Source: Chionis minor (taxonomy: Eukaryota > Chordata > Aves > Charadriiformes > Chionididae). From it: 64,000 bases of DNA. A program made the position numbers and the translations under genes. Shown here piece by piece: positions 47,876 to 60,800 of the stretch (within the stretch, counting starts at the first letter, position 1; every line of letters begins with the position of its first letter). The stretch spans positions 1 to 64,000 of the forward strand of contig VZSF01001342.1 in NCBI GenBank assembly GCA_013398295.1, given 5' to 3'. A model generated the notes under the pieces. It searched no databases. It was not told where the DNA came from and was given only the letters and a program-made list of their open reading frames with translations.

Positions 47876-50353
47876 GAGGTATGAATGACTAATGCACATT
47901 CTCAACCAGAAGAAAGAAAGAAAGATGACACAATAACTATCTAAAGACAGAATAGCAAAATTATATTTGGATGTGAAGCAGGTCAGAAATACTCAAATAC
48001 AACCTGCCTGAATTTTTAAAGTAACTTTGAATAATTATTTGACCCCTCACAATGTTTAAGCACATGATAAGCAAACATGAAAGAAGAACTGGAGGTGAGA
48101 TCTTGATCTCTTTATGTCGGCATTTTAACCCAAATGTGTTTTCAGGTTCTAAACACTGATCAGTAGTTATTAAGAGTCCTGTTCATCTTTCCTCTAAAGA
48201 AAAAATTTTTGCAATCACTGTAAAGCAAAGACACTATTTGACTAATGTGAAGCTTGCCACATTGGATTATGCCATTTATTTGAACTAAAGCAAATAGTGC
48301 TGGGAGGAACTGTGAAAGGTCATCCAATCCATCTTTGTACTCCTCTGGTCCATTTATTCTTGTACTCTGCCTGTGGTAGTTGCCCAGTCTATCCCACTAA
48401 TTCCCGATTTTACCAGTTTATACTGTTTACATGAAACTAACAAAACTGAAAGAAAAAGAAATCTGCCAGTCCTTTCACTTCAGAACTGTGATTATTTCTA
48501 CTCTTATCTCTTTACATGATAAGTAGCACTTAACTGTATCTTTAACTAAAATCTGTCATAAGGGAAATTGTGTGGGCAGATACGCTTATACACTTTATTC
48601 CAGCTACAGAAAATAGAGGGTTTACAGATCAAGGCAGTTAAGACCCTGCAAGGATAAAGAAGGGCAAAATTAAAGACAAATATTTAATAAACACTTTAAA
48701 ATATTGCTTTTTAGTCAGGGTATTACAGGGAGGGTGGGGGGACTGGTGGTTGGTTGTACCAAGTAGGGAAATTCATTGCATCAAACAACAAAGTGATTGC
48801 AAAAAACCTGCCTCTAGTGATTTGGATTTTTCACTTCATGCATCATTTAAAACATGTTGCAACGAGGCTATTAAATCAGAATACACCCTTAAAACAGGAC
48901 TGGAAAGAAGTGCGTCAGTGCTCTTTGAGGTTTTGTGAACTCCTGTGGCGTTCCTGCTTAGACTTGCTGGGTATGATTCAGTTGTCCAGGCAGAAGCGTG
49001 TACTGTCATTTGAGATGCCCTAGGTATCTCACCTGTCTTACATCTGCATCTTCTGATGGGTCCAGTGTAACTTCTGCCAGCCCCATGCAGATGTCTTGAA
49101 AAGCCTACAGCATCTCAAACGGCTGTAGACTGAATCCCATCTACTGTGTCCAGTTGTAGCTATAAACCACAACTTGTGTTGGAATAGTGAAAAATGGCCA
49201 GCGAGTGCCATTGAAAGTTTCGAGATAGCACGTTACTTCAGCCCTTTTGCAGGGCAGGAGACATCTCACATTTGCTTTGCATCTTGTCAAGATTTGATAA
49301 CGCTTTTGGTAGGGGGAGAACATGACCTCTGGGTCCTTCTGTACTGTACAGTAGTTCAGGAAACTTCCCCGAAGTTAACAGTTTGGCAGTCTCCTTGTTG
49401 TATCTTCTCTTCCACCTATAGTTGCTCGGTTAGATGGACTCCCAGCAGTAGTGTGGCAATTGTGTGCCATTACAATGTGTAAAGTAACTGTGATTCCACT
49501 ACAGGCTGCCAGCACCTTCCAGTATGTTCAGCCGTTACTGCAGCAGATGTCAGCATCTGACCCTCCCTGTACAGTATGGCTTTCTAGGGACTTTTTTCCA
49601 GCTATTGACATAGATCTTGTCTGAAGCCTGTAGCTTTGAAGAGAAATGTGCTTTAGATGATCTTTGTAATTTTTTTACTTACCCATATATATTTTCATAA
49701 TTGTCAGTGAATAACTCATTAAGGGTCATACCAATACGCATATATCAACAAAAGCGGTATTCTTCATTAAATCATGAACTAGCTTCAGACTACTCTAAAT
49801 TATACTGTATGGAAGAATGCGTTGGTTCAGACCACTGTTGCATGGCAAAGGTCTCTCTTCAATTCTAGGAATTTGTTTCTTGCCTTTATTCAACTTGAGA
49901 GTAAAAACAGATAGTTTTATTCACGCATGGGTGTTTTTAAGTTTTTGTTTGCTGTTTTCCTGCCTTCTCACCTTTCTTTAAATGCTTTCATTTCCAAATG
50001 AAAGAAATGATTCTATTCAAAATCCTCAGTATAAGGGTTATTGAAATATTTTCCATAACGTGATTAGCTCAGTGATAAGAAAGTTAAGAAAGTCTTTCAG
50101 AATCCTGCTCAAATGGTTAAAACTCAGAAGTCCTTGTGGCATCTTGAAAAAAAATCTATCTAATCAAACGTATTGAGAGAGCAGGAAAAAAAAATTATGT
50201 CTCAAGTTATGGCTGGTACGGATTGAAGAAAATAATAGATAAACCTGACCTTTACTGAACCCATTTTAATTTGGATGAGTTTGCCTTGCTCACCATTCTG
50301 ATTGATAAACTCAGAAATATTGAGCAACTGTTTAAAAGACTATTAAAAATGAG
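47876..50353. other. AT-rich sequence; possible ancient CR1 trace and one hairpin
   Basis: Near 48298-48345 the text GGGAGGAACTGTGAAAGGTC then ATCCAATCCATC resembles a decayed minus-strand CR1 3' end, but it is too degraded to call firmly. A hairpin with 9-bp arms CTTTCATTT and AAATGAAAG and a 2-base loop lies at 49985-50004. Overlapping frames at 48750-49023 and 49141-49482 show no recognisable protein. Confidence 0.5.
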
Positions 50354-50583
50354 AATCACAGAATATCTCAAGTTGGAAGGGACTCATAAAGATCATTGAG
50401 TCCAACTCTCTGCTCCTCACAGGACTACCTAAAACTAAACCATGTGACTAAGAGTGTCATTCAGACGATCCTTGAACCCTGAAAGGCTTGGTGCTGTGAC
50501 CACTTCCCTGGGCAGCCTATTCCAGTGACCAACCACCCTCCCAGTGAAGAAACTTTTCCTAACATCCAGTCTGAACTTTCCCT
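50354..50583 (-). mobile_element. Older CR1 LINE, minus strand, 3' part (split by a nested insertion)
   Basis: The plus strand shows the reverse complement of a different CR1 subfamily. It reads AATCACAGAATATCTCAAG, then GTTGGAAGGGACTCATAAAG, then the reverse complement of the ORF2 end with TCCAGTGACCAACCACCCTC and AAACTTTTCCTAACATCCAG. The match stops abruptly at about 50583, where a plus-strand CR1 begins. It resumes at about 50836. The 3' tail is decayed, consistent with greater age than the inserted copy. Confidence 0.9.
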
Positions 50584-50835
50584 TCAAACTGGAAGAGGGT
50601 AGATTTAGATTAGATCTCAGGAAGAAATTTTTCAACCATGACAGTGCTGAGACACTGGCACAGGTTGCCCAGAGAAGCTGTCGAGGCCCCATTCCTGGAA
50701 TTGTTCAAAGCAAGGTTGGATGGGGCTTCAAGCAACCAGGTCTAGTGGGAGGTGTCCCTGCCCATGGCAGGAGGGGTGGAACTAGATTATCTTTGAGGTC
50801 CCTTCCAACCTAAACCATTCTATGATTCTATGATG
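50584..50835 (+). mobile_element. Younger CR1 LINE, plus strand, nested in the older one
   Basis: It begins with a sequence encoding [17 protein letters not shown] and runs through the ORF2 end, the CCCATGGCAGG segment and a tail of two ATTCTATG-type units. An extra base near 50632 (ATTTTTCAACCATGACAG) shifts the ORF2 frame. Older CR1 sequence lies on both sides, so this copy inserted into it. It belongs to the same subfamily as the copies at 18.1, 23.1, 27.4, 36.0 and 57.7 kb. Confidence 0.95.
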
Positions 50836-50945
50836 CAGCTTCATTTAATTTCCTCATATCCTATTGCTGGTCACCAGAGAGAGATCAGCACCTCCCCCTC
50901 TGCTGCCCCCCTTGATGAAGCTGTAGACTGCAATGAGGTCACCAA
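50836..50945 (-). mobile_element. Older CR1 LINE, minus strand, continuation right of the nested copy
   Basis: The sequence reads GCAGCTTCATTTAATTTCC, then CTGGTCACCAGAGAGAGATC, then CTGTAGACTGCAATGAGGTC. This is the minus-strand CR1 order expected directly after the AACATCCAG segment of 50354-50583. The two parts therefore form one older element interrupted by about 250 bp. The match fades at about 50945. Confidence 0.85.
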
Positions 50946-53900
50946 AGGTGAAGAGGTGACAACATATAAGAGAGAACACACAAATACAAAGTGATGGTAA
51001 ATAGGCAAAGGTTGAATTTGCAGTGTAATTGCACACACAAGGCAAGATTCTGTTTTCCTGTTTTCCTTGTGTTTGTCCCTGCTCTTAAATCTCTGCGTAT
51101 ATACTCCCCCAAGCAAATACTCTGTAAATAGTGTGCCAGCTACCTAGGTGTCCTGGGGGATAAGTGCAGTGATGCTCGTCAGGTGAGATCGATCGGACTG
51201 CTGCCAGTCATGTGACATGTAATGCATGCTGACCCCAAGGGACAGAAATTAAGGGGGCTACAGCACTCTAACTCTTCCTGGTAGATCCTCTGTTGCTTAT
51301 ATTTTCTGTCCCTCTTTTGTCCCATAGTGCTTCAGATTTATGCAGCACACAGTTTGCTAGCATTGATATGCTTGTGTCCAAAGACGCTAAATAAATCCAC
51401 GTAAATGTGGGATGCTTAATAGCAGCTTATCTGGAGTAGAGATTTCTGCTCTGGTAAATTACCTTTATCTTTGGTTTATTGCCTCTGCAATGTCATGTAA
51501 GTGCTCCTCTATAAATAGAATGTACTGAGAAACAACCGGTTATAAGCTGTTGAATCACGAGTTCACTCTATTGGAGAGGACTGCTTTCAGAAGAGCAAGG
51601 TATAATGAATTCTCTGTTTTATGAAAAGGATTATTTTCACTGAAAAATAATGTGTTTTACACAAGCAAGTCAGCTTCTGAAAGCATGGCTAAATTAATGA
51701 AAAGGACAGAAAGCAAGTCACATTTTCCTTCTGTATATCTATATACTTCCATACAGTTTTCCTTTCAAAACATGGTGAATGATAGGTCAGGCTGAGTTTG
51801 GGTTAAAAGGCACGCAACTGTGGGTTTTCCCAGCCTTCACTGAACACTGTGCTGTACAGATGTGCTCTGCTACTTTAAACACCAGTATGAAGATTTAGTT
51901 CCCATAATAGTAATAGGTTAGTACATTATCTGCACTTTGTGCACCATTTAGTGTGTTTCAGCAGAAGACTCTTCTTCTGTAGGTCTTCAAATAAAGGAGG
52001 GAAGAGGCAGAAGCACTACCTTAGGATGGTCCCTGGCCTCTCTTTCTCCTTATGTTTTCTCTTGTTTAGGAGGGTGCCCTACCTCTGCTAGTCATGTCCG
52101 ATTTTAGGATCATTGTTAAAGTTCCTAGGTAAACAAAGAAAATAATTAAAAAGATGGAGAGACAGGCAACTGGGAACTTTTGAAGAAAGCTTTTATTAGC
52201 ATACAGGAAATCTTTCACAAACAGCTATGCCAATTTTTTTTCCATAAAAATCTGCTAAGGAAGTCTAAAGGGACCAATTCTCTTTGTGTTCTGCTGTAAA
52301 TGAAGAGTTACTGCACTACATAAAGTGACACAGCTGGTATAGTTAAATGTAGGATTAGTCCCAAGGACAAAAAAAACCAGCTGAAAATACAACTAGCAGT
52401 TTAATTCCTTCCAGATTTTTTTAATGTGAGCTGCCTAATGCATCTGTACTTTTTAGCTTTTTTCCTTTTCAAAACTACATATGACATGTGCAAATGTAAC
52501 AGGTTTTACAAGCTCGATTGAAGTAACACCTACAGCATCCAAAGGAGGAAAATGATGTGAGACATTCAATGGAATTCATGAAATCCAGAGAAGCATGGCA
52601 ATAACATGGTTCAGCTCCATCAGTGCTGGTGAGTGCATCCCAACCAGTCCCATGGACTGGTGTATGACCAATTTGTTTAAACACTCCCTAGACTGATCCT
52701 CCTCTACTGAGCCTGACTCCCTTGCCACAGCCTGGGGTACGGGAAATCTGTGCTGGAGCCCTGCGTTTGTATTGCCACCCTAAGAGATATTGTCTTATCA
52801 CGCACTTTTCTGTAAAATGGAAATAACAATACTGAACACCTTTTCAAAACAGTTTGGATGCACATGTGCATGCTATATAAGAATGACTGTTGATTATTAC
52901 TGTCAGTATGTACGAGTGAAAATGCTAGTAGAGTTAAAATCACATGTCCTAACTAGTCATGCTATTTTTTATTGCCTTGAAGTCTACTGCAGTCTTGTCT
53001 TCTGTCATCTGAACCACGTCAACACACTCAACACACCTCAAGGATCCTGTGGGGTGTAATCTATCAAGTGTAAGCACTTAAAAAATGGTGTCCTCTATAC
53101 TTCACCTATGTTACTGGTGCATATTATTATGTAAACGCAAAATGGAGATGGCACTTATATTTTTGTACTTGGACATCCTCCCGTGAACACATTCCTTTCT
53201 CATTTTACTATGAGAAAATCTTGGCATTATTGCCACCTCAATGTAGTGTAGATATTACCCTGATATTTGAGAAGACTGGCAGCATGGTAGTTCCTTCCAA
53301 ACTTCTCAAAAATCCACTAGCAAATAAGCAGACTGGGATCTCCACAGTTAGCAGTTTCCCATACCTATGTCCATAGACAACTGGTTCTAACGTGGGGTGA
53401 AACAGCATTACTAGCAGTCTGCTGCTAGCATTTCTCAACATCATTCCCTGGATTCCTACAGTCCTGTAGCCAAAGTGCTATATTTTCGCATAAACTCAAA
53501 TAAGTTTTGTGAGAATGAAAATATTTGCAGCACAGCTCTGTGAAGCATCTATGCTTAGATCCTCAAAGGTAATTAAGCCTCACTGCAGTATAGATGGACC
53601 TCTAAGTCAGAGCGAGGTGCCAGTCTTCCCACAAAACAGAGATAGCTCTAGTTTTTAAAAAAGGATTCTCAAGAAATCAGATAGTATGGGATGCTGACTG
53701 TACTATCTCTGAGTGGTAGCCAGAGAAGGGTGTTCTGATGTGACACCACCTAGAACAAACAGAAAATATGGCGTGGCTGTTTGAGCAGAGCACTGTTAGT
53801 CTTTTACTTCTTTCATTAGTGTGTGATGAGCACTCCCCAACATTAACAACTTGGTGAATTCTTCAGCTGCAAAAATATTACAAATCCAGGCCAGAGTTTG

Positions 53901-56900
53901 TCAATGCATACTGTGCTGCCTAGCAAGGGAGAGGATAATCAAAGCTGAGTTTTTATGGACTCCTTGATCATGAATGTGAAAAGAGGGGAAACTCAACATT
54001 CCTAAGACGTCTTTGAATACAGAAGATAGCCACCCCCCTGTGCAGGTTTGAAAGCTATATTTCTATTGTTTTGCTAGAGGGCTCCTTCAATTAATATTTT
54101 ATTTCACTGGAGATGGCTGAGAAAAGTCCTTTGATCCTAAAATATCATAAATTATGTACCCTTTTCGGGTACTATGCCTCATTCAATGGGGAAAAAAAAA
54201 AAAAAAAGAAAAATAAACACACCCCAGGACAGACATGGTTATTGAGTTCAGGTTCATAATTTACTAACTGTTCTTGCTATAGAAATTCCCTAAGGATACT
54301 GGCCAAAATGGTAAAATACTTGTTATCACCTGCAGCAGTAATACAACCAAGGTAACGCAGAATCTACATCAAAATGTCTGCTGAGGCTTAATCTAGGAAG
54401 GTACCCCACCTGAGGAAACTGTTTTGGAGGTCAGGCAAACCTGTATGATTCAAATCAGGGACCTGAAATCACACCCTAGGGCAGTCCCTCAAAGAAAATA
54501 TTTGCACACACTAAACCAGGCAACTGTCAGTCTCACTTAAGCAGTTTTTCCTCTTATGCATATTTACAGCACCACCACCCAATCTTTTCATCCCCTCACT
54601 GACGTCTTCACTAGTAAGATACAACCTTTTATTTCCTCCTCTTTCTCCCTATCTCCTGCCCTGCCACTAGTGTAGTAAGTAATTATCTATACAAAGTAGA
54701 ACAGGTGAAATGGGTAAAAGAGAAGATCGTCATCCCTATCACAGCTAGTTGTCTTGGGATACGGGAGACTGAGGCTCAAAACGTATTTCTGAAGGTCATA
54801 TAGTTCTAGCTAAACTTATCCCTGGGACAATATATGGGGTTGGGTGATATTTAAATTTAAACCAGTTGAATAAGTGAGAGAATGTCTATTTTGAGAAAAC
54901 TCCTTTGAACTTCTGAGGTTTTAACTTGAGCCATGGCTCTAAGGTGCTTGTTAGGTGGCAGTGCTGTGGCATTTTGACAGCCTCTATGTAAGCTAACATA
55001 CAAATATAAGAAAAAGAAATATCAAAATCCTTGCATCTTCCTTCCTCTCTGCTTTCTTGAGTCAAAAAAAAAAAAAAATTTAAATGCTGCAGTACAACAT
55101 GTGTGAGTTACATAAGGAATGGGTAAGAATAGCAGAAGATTCAGAACAAGCCAAAAGGACAGATGTGAAGAGTTCTGAATAAATTATATAATTAAATGTA
55201 TATCTAAAGTGAACAGATGATGAGGACTTGCAAAAGTCATTAATGAATATTGAATATTTTAGTCAGAATCTCCAGAATCTAAGAAAAAAGAAGAGTATTT
55301 TAGTGGGTTTTGGTCAATGAAAGATTACTCTGTTTTTGAATGCATCTGTTTCAAAAGATTTTGTCATCCTGAATCTATAATTGATAATGATAGACAGTGA
55401 ATGTGCAACACTTAGAAGGTGATATTATGAACAATAATTCAAGTCTGAATTGGGGCTATGCATGCCCAGAAATACCTTGCTAAGCTAGAACATTATTGAC
55501 CAAACTCAACTGCTAGGCCAATATAACTCCATTCAGTGTTGTGCTGGCCCATTACATACCATAGAAATATGTAAGGTAAGTCAGACAAATCCGAGAGGAA
55601 TGCAGAAGGAGAGTTGAAAATTCCTAATTTATAAAACAAGTGTAATTTAAGAAACAACTTTTTGTTTGGGATGTAGAATGACTCCTACAGTGGATACCAT
55701 TTCCCTGTTGGAGCCCTCCAGGCTCTGATTGCAAATAGATAATACAAGCGCAGAGTACTTTCAGTTCAGCGCTGAAGGCTGCCATTTCAGAAAGCATTTG
55801 GGAATACCCTTTTCTCACTTTGATCCTTCTGAATCCTTTCTATCTTTTTTCTATTTGATCTGCCTCAGGCCTGTATTATTTCTCTTATAAGTGCCTAGGA
55901 ACACATGAAGAGATGAATCAGTTCCAGAAAAAACTTTCACTCAATACTCAGTAGGTAACTATGCCAGTTTCATAATACTTGTCAATGGAAGTCATCTGAT
56001 CCAGCCTGTCCAAATCTAAAATGGAAAAGACATTTCCTTCTGAATAGTGAGATGACTTCATAATGGAGAAAGGCCAAAGAAAGAGAGATTTATGGGTCAG
56101 TAATAGACCCATCCTCAGAAATAACCGTCAGCCAATTTTCTGTCCTAAGTAATTTCAGTGAGGACATACCAATATCATCATTAGCACAATTGTTAGCACA
56201 AGGCATTAACACAATGTTGTAATTGTATTGATGTCTGAATATGATTTCAGTCCCATGGAGGTCAATGGTAAGCTTTCACTTGCTTTCACACAAGCTGATT
56301 CAGATTGTTAAAGAAGCATGAGTAAGCTGTTTGAATTGGATTCATCTCATCTAACTTTAGAAATCTAAAAGCTAAGCATCATATGTGAGCTACAGGTCTC
56401 TGTTTCCAGTGTAAAGAATGGCTGGATGCATCTCTAGAGTGTGCTTCATTTCATTCTGATCTTAGTGACTAGGAGAGGTGGGAGGAATCACCCACTCTTT
56501 TTCCCTTGACTATAGTGAAGCCTCAATCACTGTCTTGATTTGCTGCCTGAATTTTAGATTACTAAAGCTGTAATTCCACGATTTCTGTGGAATACAAATC
56601 CAGTCCCAACAGTATTACAGCCATGTCACTGTAACAGTACTTTTCTTCAGACAGCAGAAGAGGCGACAAACAATTTTCGTATTCTCTTTGGCTTAGTCAA
56701 ATTACAAGAGATTAACAGGAACGATATGATGTGGCAGAGAGAAAAAGTCAGCATTAGAAAAGCAACCAACAGTAAGAATAATGTTATGGATTTTTTTATT
56801 TACTAAGATGATCTCATCTGTTTCTTGGCTACCAGTGGTAGCACTTACTTAAAATAACAATATTTGTGATGATATAAGGTGTAGAGAGTTACATCAGTAC

Positions 56901-57650
56901 CTCTCACAGCCATTACACCTGGTAAAGCTCTATAATACAACGAGAAGGTTGGTAATAGGTTAAGTTAGTAACGTTACATCAACAGTATGTCTCTTAATTA
57001 ACAGCTGAATGACTGCCAAGCTCTGCAAATGGAGTCAACACCAAATGGATCTCTCCATCTCCCACCACTTATTTTATTACCAGATAAAGGTAGCATAATG
57101 CATTTCCTTGCAACTATAGAGTCATGATAAAGGCTAAAGTAAAAGAGGAGACCCCAAAAAGGAATATTAGAGGTTTGCTCAGAATAGAAAAGCTTATCAA
57201 TTTGTCTGCGAGACATATGCCAGAGTAAAGTGCCCTGATCAAAAGCTGATGTATGAGGGACTTCTGTCACAGACGTACAGATTCAAGTATAAATCTTTGA
57301 AATACAATTATTAATGCTTTATATGGCCCTGAGGCAAGTCTTTCCTTAGCTCTGAAATGAACTTCAATCAAAGCACGTGGAGGAGATCAAGGAGAAGTGG
57401 GAAAAGGAGTAGTTCAGCACAGAGGTGTGAGATGGAAGGTACTGTTACACCTGGATTATCACAGTTTGCTTTGCTTTGTCCACCAAACCCTAAGAGGACA
57501 CAGCGGAGCCCTAAGCTGAGCACAGACAATGGTTCTGCAGGTGCAGCAGCATCAAGAGCAAATGGAGGTCTTTGTAAATGTTTGGTTTAGTTGGTTTAGC
57601 AGCCAACAATGGTTTTGCAGTCTGGATCCAGAGAACAGGACCAGATCATC
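50946..57650. other. AT-rich single-copy sequence, no gene recognised
   Basis: No mobile element is recognised in this 6.7 kb. A run of 16 A lies at 54192-54207 and another A run near 55064-55078. Minus-strand frames 52475-52684, 52704-52943, 53238-53444 and 56998-57270 and plus frame 52790-53059 are chance-length and lack splice context. The texture suits a long intron or gene desert. Confidence 0.6.
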
Positions 57651-57833
57651 TCTGTTGTGGATGCCCCATCCCTGGAAGTGTTCAAGGCCAGGCTGGATGG
57701 GGCTTTGAGCAACCAGGTCTAGTAGGAGGTATCCCTGCCCATGGCAAGGGGGTTGAAATGAGATTATCTTTAAGGACAAGATCATTTGCCCTTCCAACCT
57801 AAATGGTTCTATGATTCCATGATTCTATGATTA
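57651..57833 (+). mobile_element. CR1 LINE 3' fragment, plus strand, short copy with internal insertion
   Basis: It starts at GTTGTGGATGCCCCATCCC, so only the last part of ORF2 remains, and ends in ATTCCATGATTCTATGATTAT. Compared with the other copies, the 3' segment TTTAAGG then CCCTTCC is split by about 13 extra bases (ACAAGATCATTTG). It is otherwise similar to the 36.0 kb copy, including the AACCAGGTCTAGT end of ORF2. Confidence 0.93.
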
Positions 57834-60800
57834 TGGCCCCGTTGGAGGTTCTAAATAGTTGTGGAGGGTCAATACTTGAAAAGTGTTGGTACCATAGCAA
57901 GGAAAGGTATGAAGGAAGATAAAATCATTGTGTGGAAAGGTGTCTTTCATATATATATATATATCATGTACTTTTTTCTTTTTTGTATTTTTATCAACAG
58001 AAATATTTTGTAACTTCTTCAGGTGTATCACTGCAATGAAGAGGGAGGAGATTATGTTAGAAGCTGCCTTAGCCATGGAACATACTGAGACGAACATACA
58101 TCTCCTACCACTCAGATGTAGAATTAAAAACAGCTCCCAGTTATTGCTCAAGACCTTGCTGGTAATAATTAGTGATGTCCTCAGTCTGATGCAAAAGTAA
58201 ACCAGCAACATGAGACAGGAAGAAACTGGCCATGTGGCAGAGAAAAGTAAATAATGTATTTTCTTCAACACATGTATTTTTAATCTGTGAAACACATGGT
58301 CTCACCACTAGACGTACCCAATTTCAGACACAACTTCTTTCCACTCCACGTCCTCGTTAGCACAAACCAATGTTAGTACCGATACTTCTTTACAATTCCT
58401 GCTTTGTATTTTTCCTCTCAGTAGATGTCCCTTTTTAATGTACCTTGATAGTTAAAAAATACATTAGGGCCTCTGCTCAACATTCTAAAAAATTATCTAT
58501 AAATCTTTATCCGTGTTTTTAGAACTGTACAAAAGTAAGTTAGATTCTTCAAGTATAACATTCTTCACCCAAGTCCCAAGGGATAAAAATGCTTAATACA
58601 TGATCAAAATCTAGTGCTATTTTTTTCAGCATCCATCTGACTTTTGATCTATCTACAGAGAGAGCAGGCTTTTAGAAATGATGCAAGCTGACAATTGATG
58701 TCTCGCTTATTGACATTTAGAAGGGTAATAGTTTGCTGGCAGCTTGTCCAGAAGAAGTTTCCGAAGCCTCAGTGTACACATCACCCAAAGCTCTCACTGA
58801 AGGCCAGTCTTCAAATGTCACTGGTAGAATATAAACAGATGAAAGGTTATCCTAATTAAAGCTGCAATGGGCTAGCTCAAGACTATTAAAAAGAGGAAAA
58901 GAAATATTACAAAAGCAGTCTAAATAAAATCTTTGGTATGAAAGAGGAGGTGGTTTTTGCTGTTTTGTTTGTTTTAATCTGGAAATGAGGAATTTAAGAC
59001 ACATATTTCCCTTTTTTTTCAAGTACATGCCTTTAAACTTGTATTCATTCTCATTTTAAACATCTCTTTCTAAGCTATTGAAGGCTCAGAATATTTTGCC
59101 TTTTGGAAAAGGCATTTCCATTTGGGAAATTCTTGGCAGGTCTTGCAGTAATAAGCAAATTTTGGCATTATGGGGAGCACCAGAAGAGGCTACAGAAAAA
59201 GGCTTTGTGAAGGATTAGGACAGCGCCAAGAAGAGGACTGACAGCCTCTCTCCTTATTCACTGTTATGTTGGATCCCTGTTCTGTGTTGAAACAAAATCT
59301 TACTACTGTGTATAAAGACTCATCTGCCTCATCATTCCCATCTTGTCATAAATACTTCTCCCTTTTTCAGCCTTCAGCAAACTGTGTGAATGAAGCTGTT
59401 CTAACGTTATGATATGAGGGTACTGTATATGAGTTCTGCCAACTTGAAATTTCAATATCTAATGATCTAAAAAGGCCTGGCCTGAACAACAAAGAAGCAC
59501 CAGGGAAGATCTGGCCTTGGTGAGTGCATCAGCTCCCTGAGTTCTCCGCTGAGGACAACAATATTTGGCTACTCTTCCCCTCTTGTCTGAACAACTCTGC
59601 AGAGGGGAGTCAGGAAACCATCTATTGTCTTTTTAATACATTTTGTGTTATGCAGAGCTATATGAATCACTATAAAATCTGTGGAATGCAAGACAAGAGA
59701 CATCTTTTCATGGCAGTCTCTTCCCCTCTTCCCTAACACTGCTTCCAAGTGAGTTTCTATAGGTCCCACCACACACTTTTGCACTGTCAACAAAAAGGCT
59801 GCCATTGCAAGAACTGAAGTTTTCTTTGTTTTCAGGTGACTGGCATGTTGGTGTTTGCCCTGGATAGGCCACAGTAGAAATGAAGATGTTCACAGGATAA
59901 TGCCAAGTAGCACAAAACAGCAGTTCAAAAAGAGAACGGAGATGACTGAACACTGCCTGCACTAAGAGTTTTCACATCAGGGTAGTTGCTGTCAAGCCCT
60001 CAGCATGAGTGACTGGTGTAGCAACCGCATTCAGAAGAATTAGAAATTAAAGTTTATGTAGCTTTCCATTCATATACCATGGTTAGACGAAAACCAGCAG
60101 TTAAAATAAGAAGCGTATCAGCAATGTGGGTAGGCTAATTAATTCCTCACCACTACACCTCGCCATGTGGTGAGTCAACAGGAAATTCTTTCTGAAGTAC
60201 AGCCATTTTCCCCAAGGACAGTGTGATGGTAGAACATTGCTCTGCGTTGGGTTCGAGCTCAGGATGCAAATATACGTACAGTTTCTGCTGGTATTTTAGC
60301 TCTTGAATATGTTCCTCGATGCATATCCTAAAACAGTCTGGAACAAATTACTTCAAAGGAGCAGAAGACAAAAAAGTGATTCCTGAAATGACCTGAACTT
60401 AGGCTCTAAAACCTACATATTCCACCTCAGAGCCCTAGCTGTATTCTCAAGAAGAGCCACAGAGTGGCAGTTCCCAGTCTTCAATTAGCTCTTTTAAACA
60501 TACCCACAGTGTGGAACAACCTGTCTTTCCCATTCCCAATGTGTTATACTATGAGCAAACATGTCAGTACTCACTTCCCCATGCCCCTCTGTCTGTGACC
60601 TGTCAAAATTTCCTGCTCCAGAATCATCACCCAGCTCCCACCCGCTCCGTTTCCCCAGTCTCTTCCCCGAGCTGTCAATGGGATCTCCCACCTCTGCTCC
60701 ACAGAAGACAGTTGCAGTGAGTTCCTTCTTACTTTCCACAAGCCCTACCCAAGTGCCAGTGGTGCCCTTGCCCAGTTTGCTACCGATTAGAGGGAGCTGG

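Noticed and set aside
50354..50835. Single CR1 with 5' inversion (twin priming)
   Set aside because: Both parts contain the same ORF2 end and 3' region, and older CR1 sequence resumes after 50835, so two nested insertions explain it better.
57831..58295. 154-codon minus-strand frame
   Set aside because: It reads through the end of a CR1 and an (AT)n run, giving an IYIYM stretch, and has no domain or splice context.
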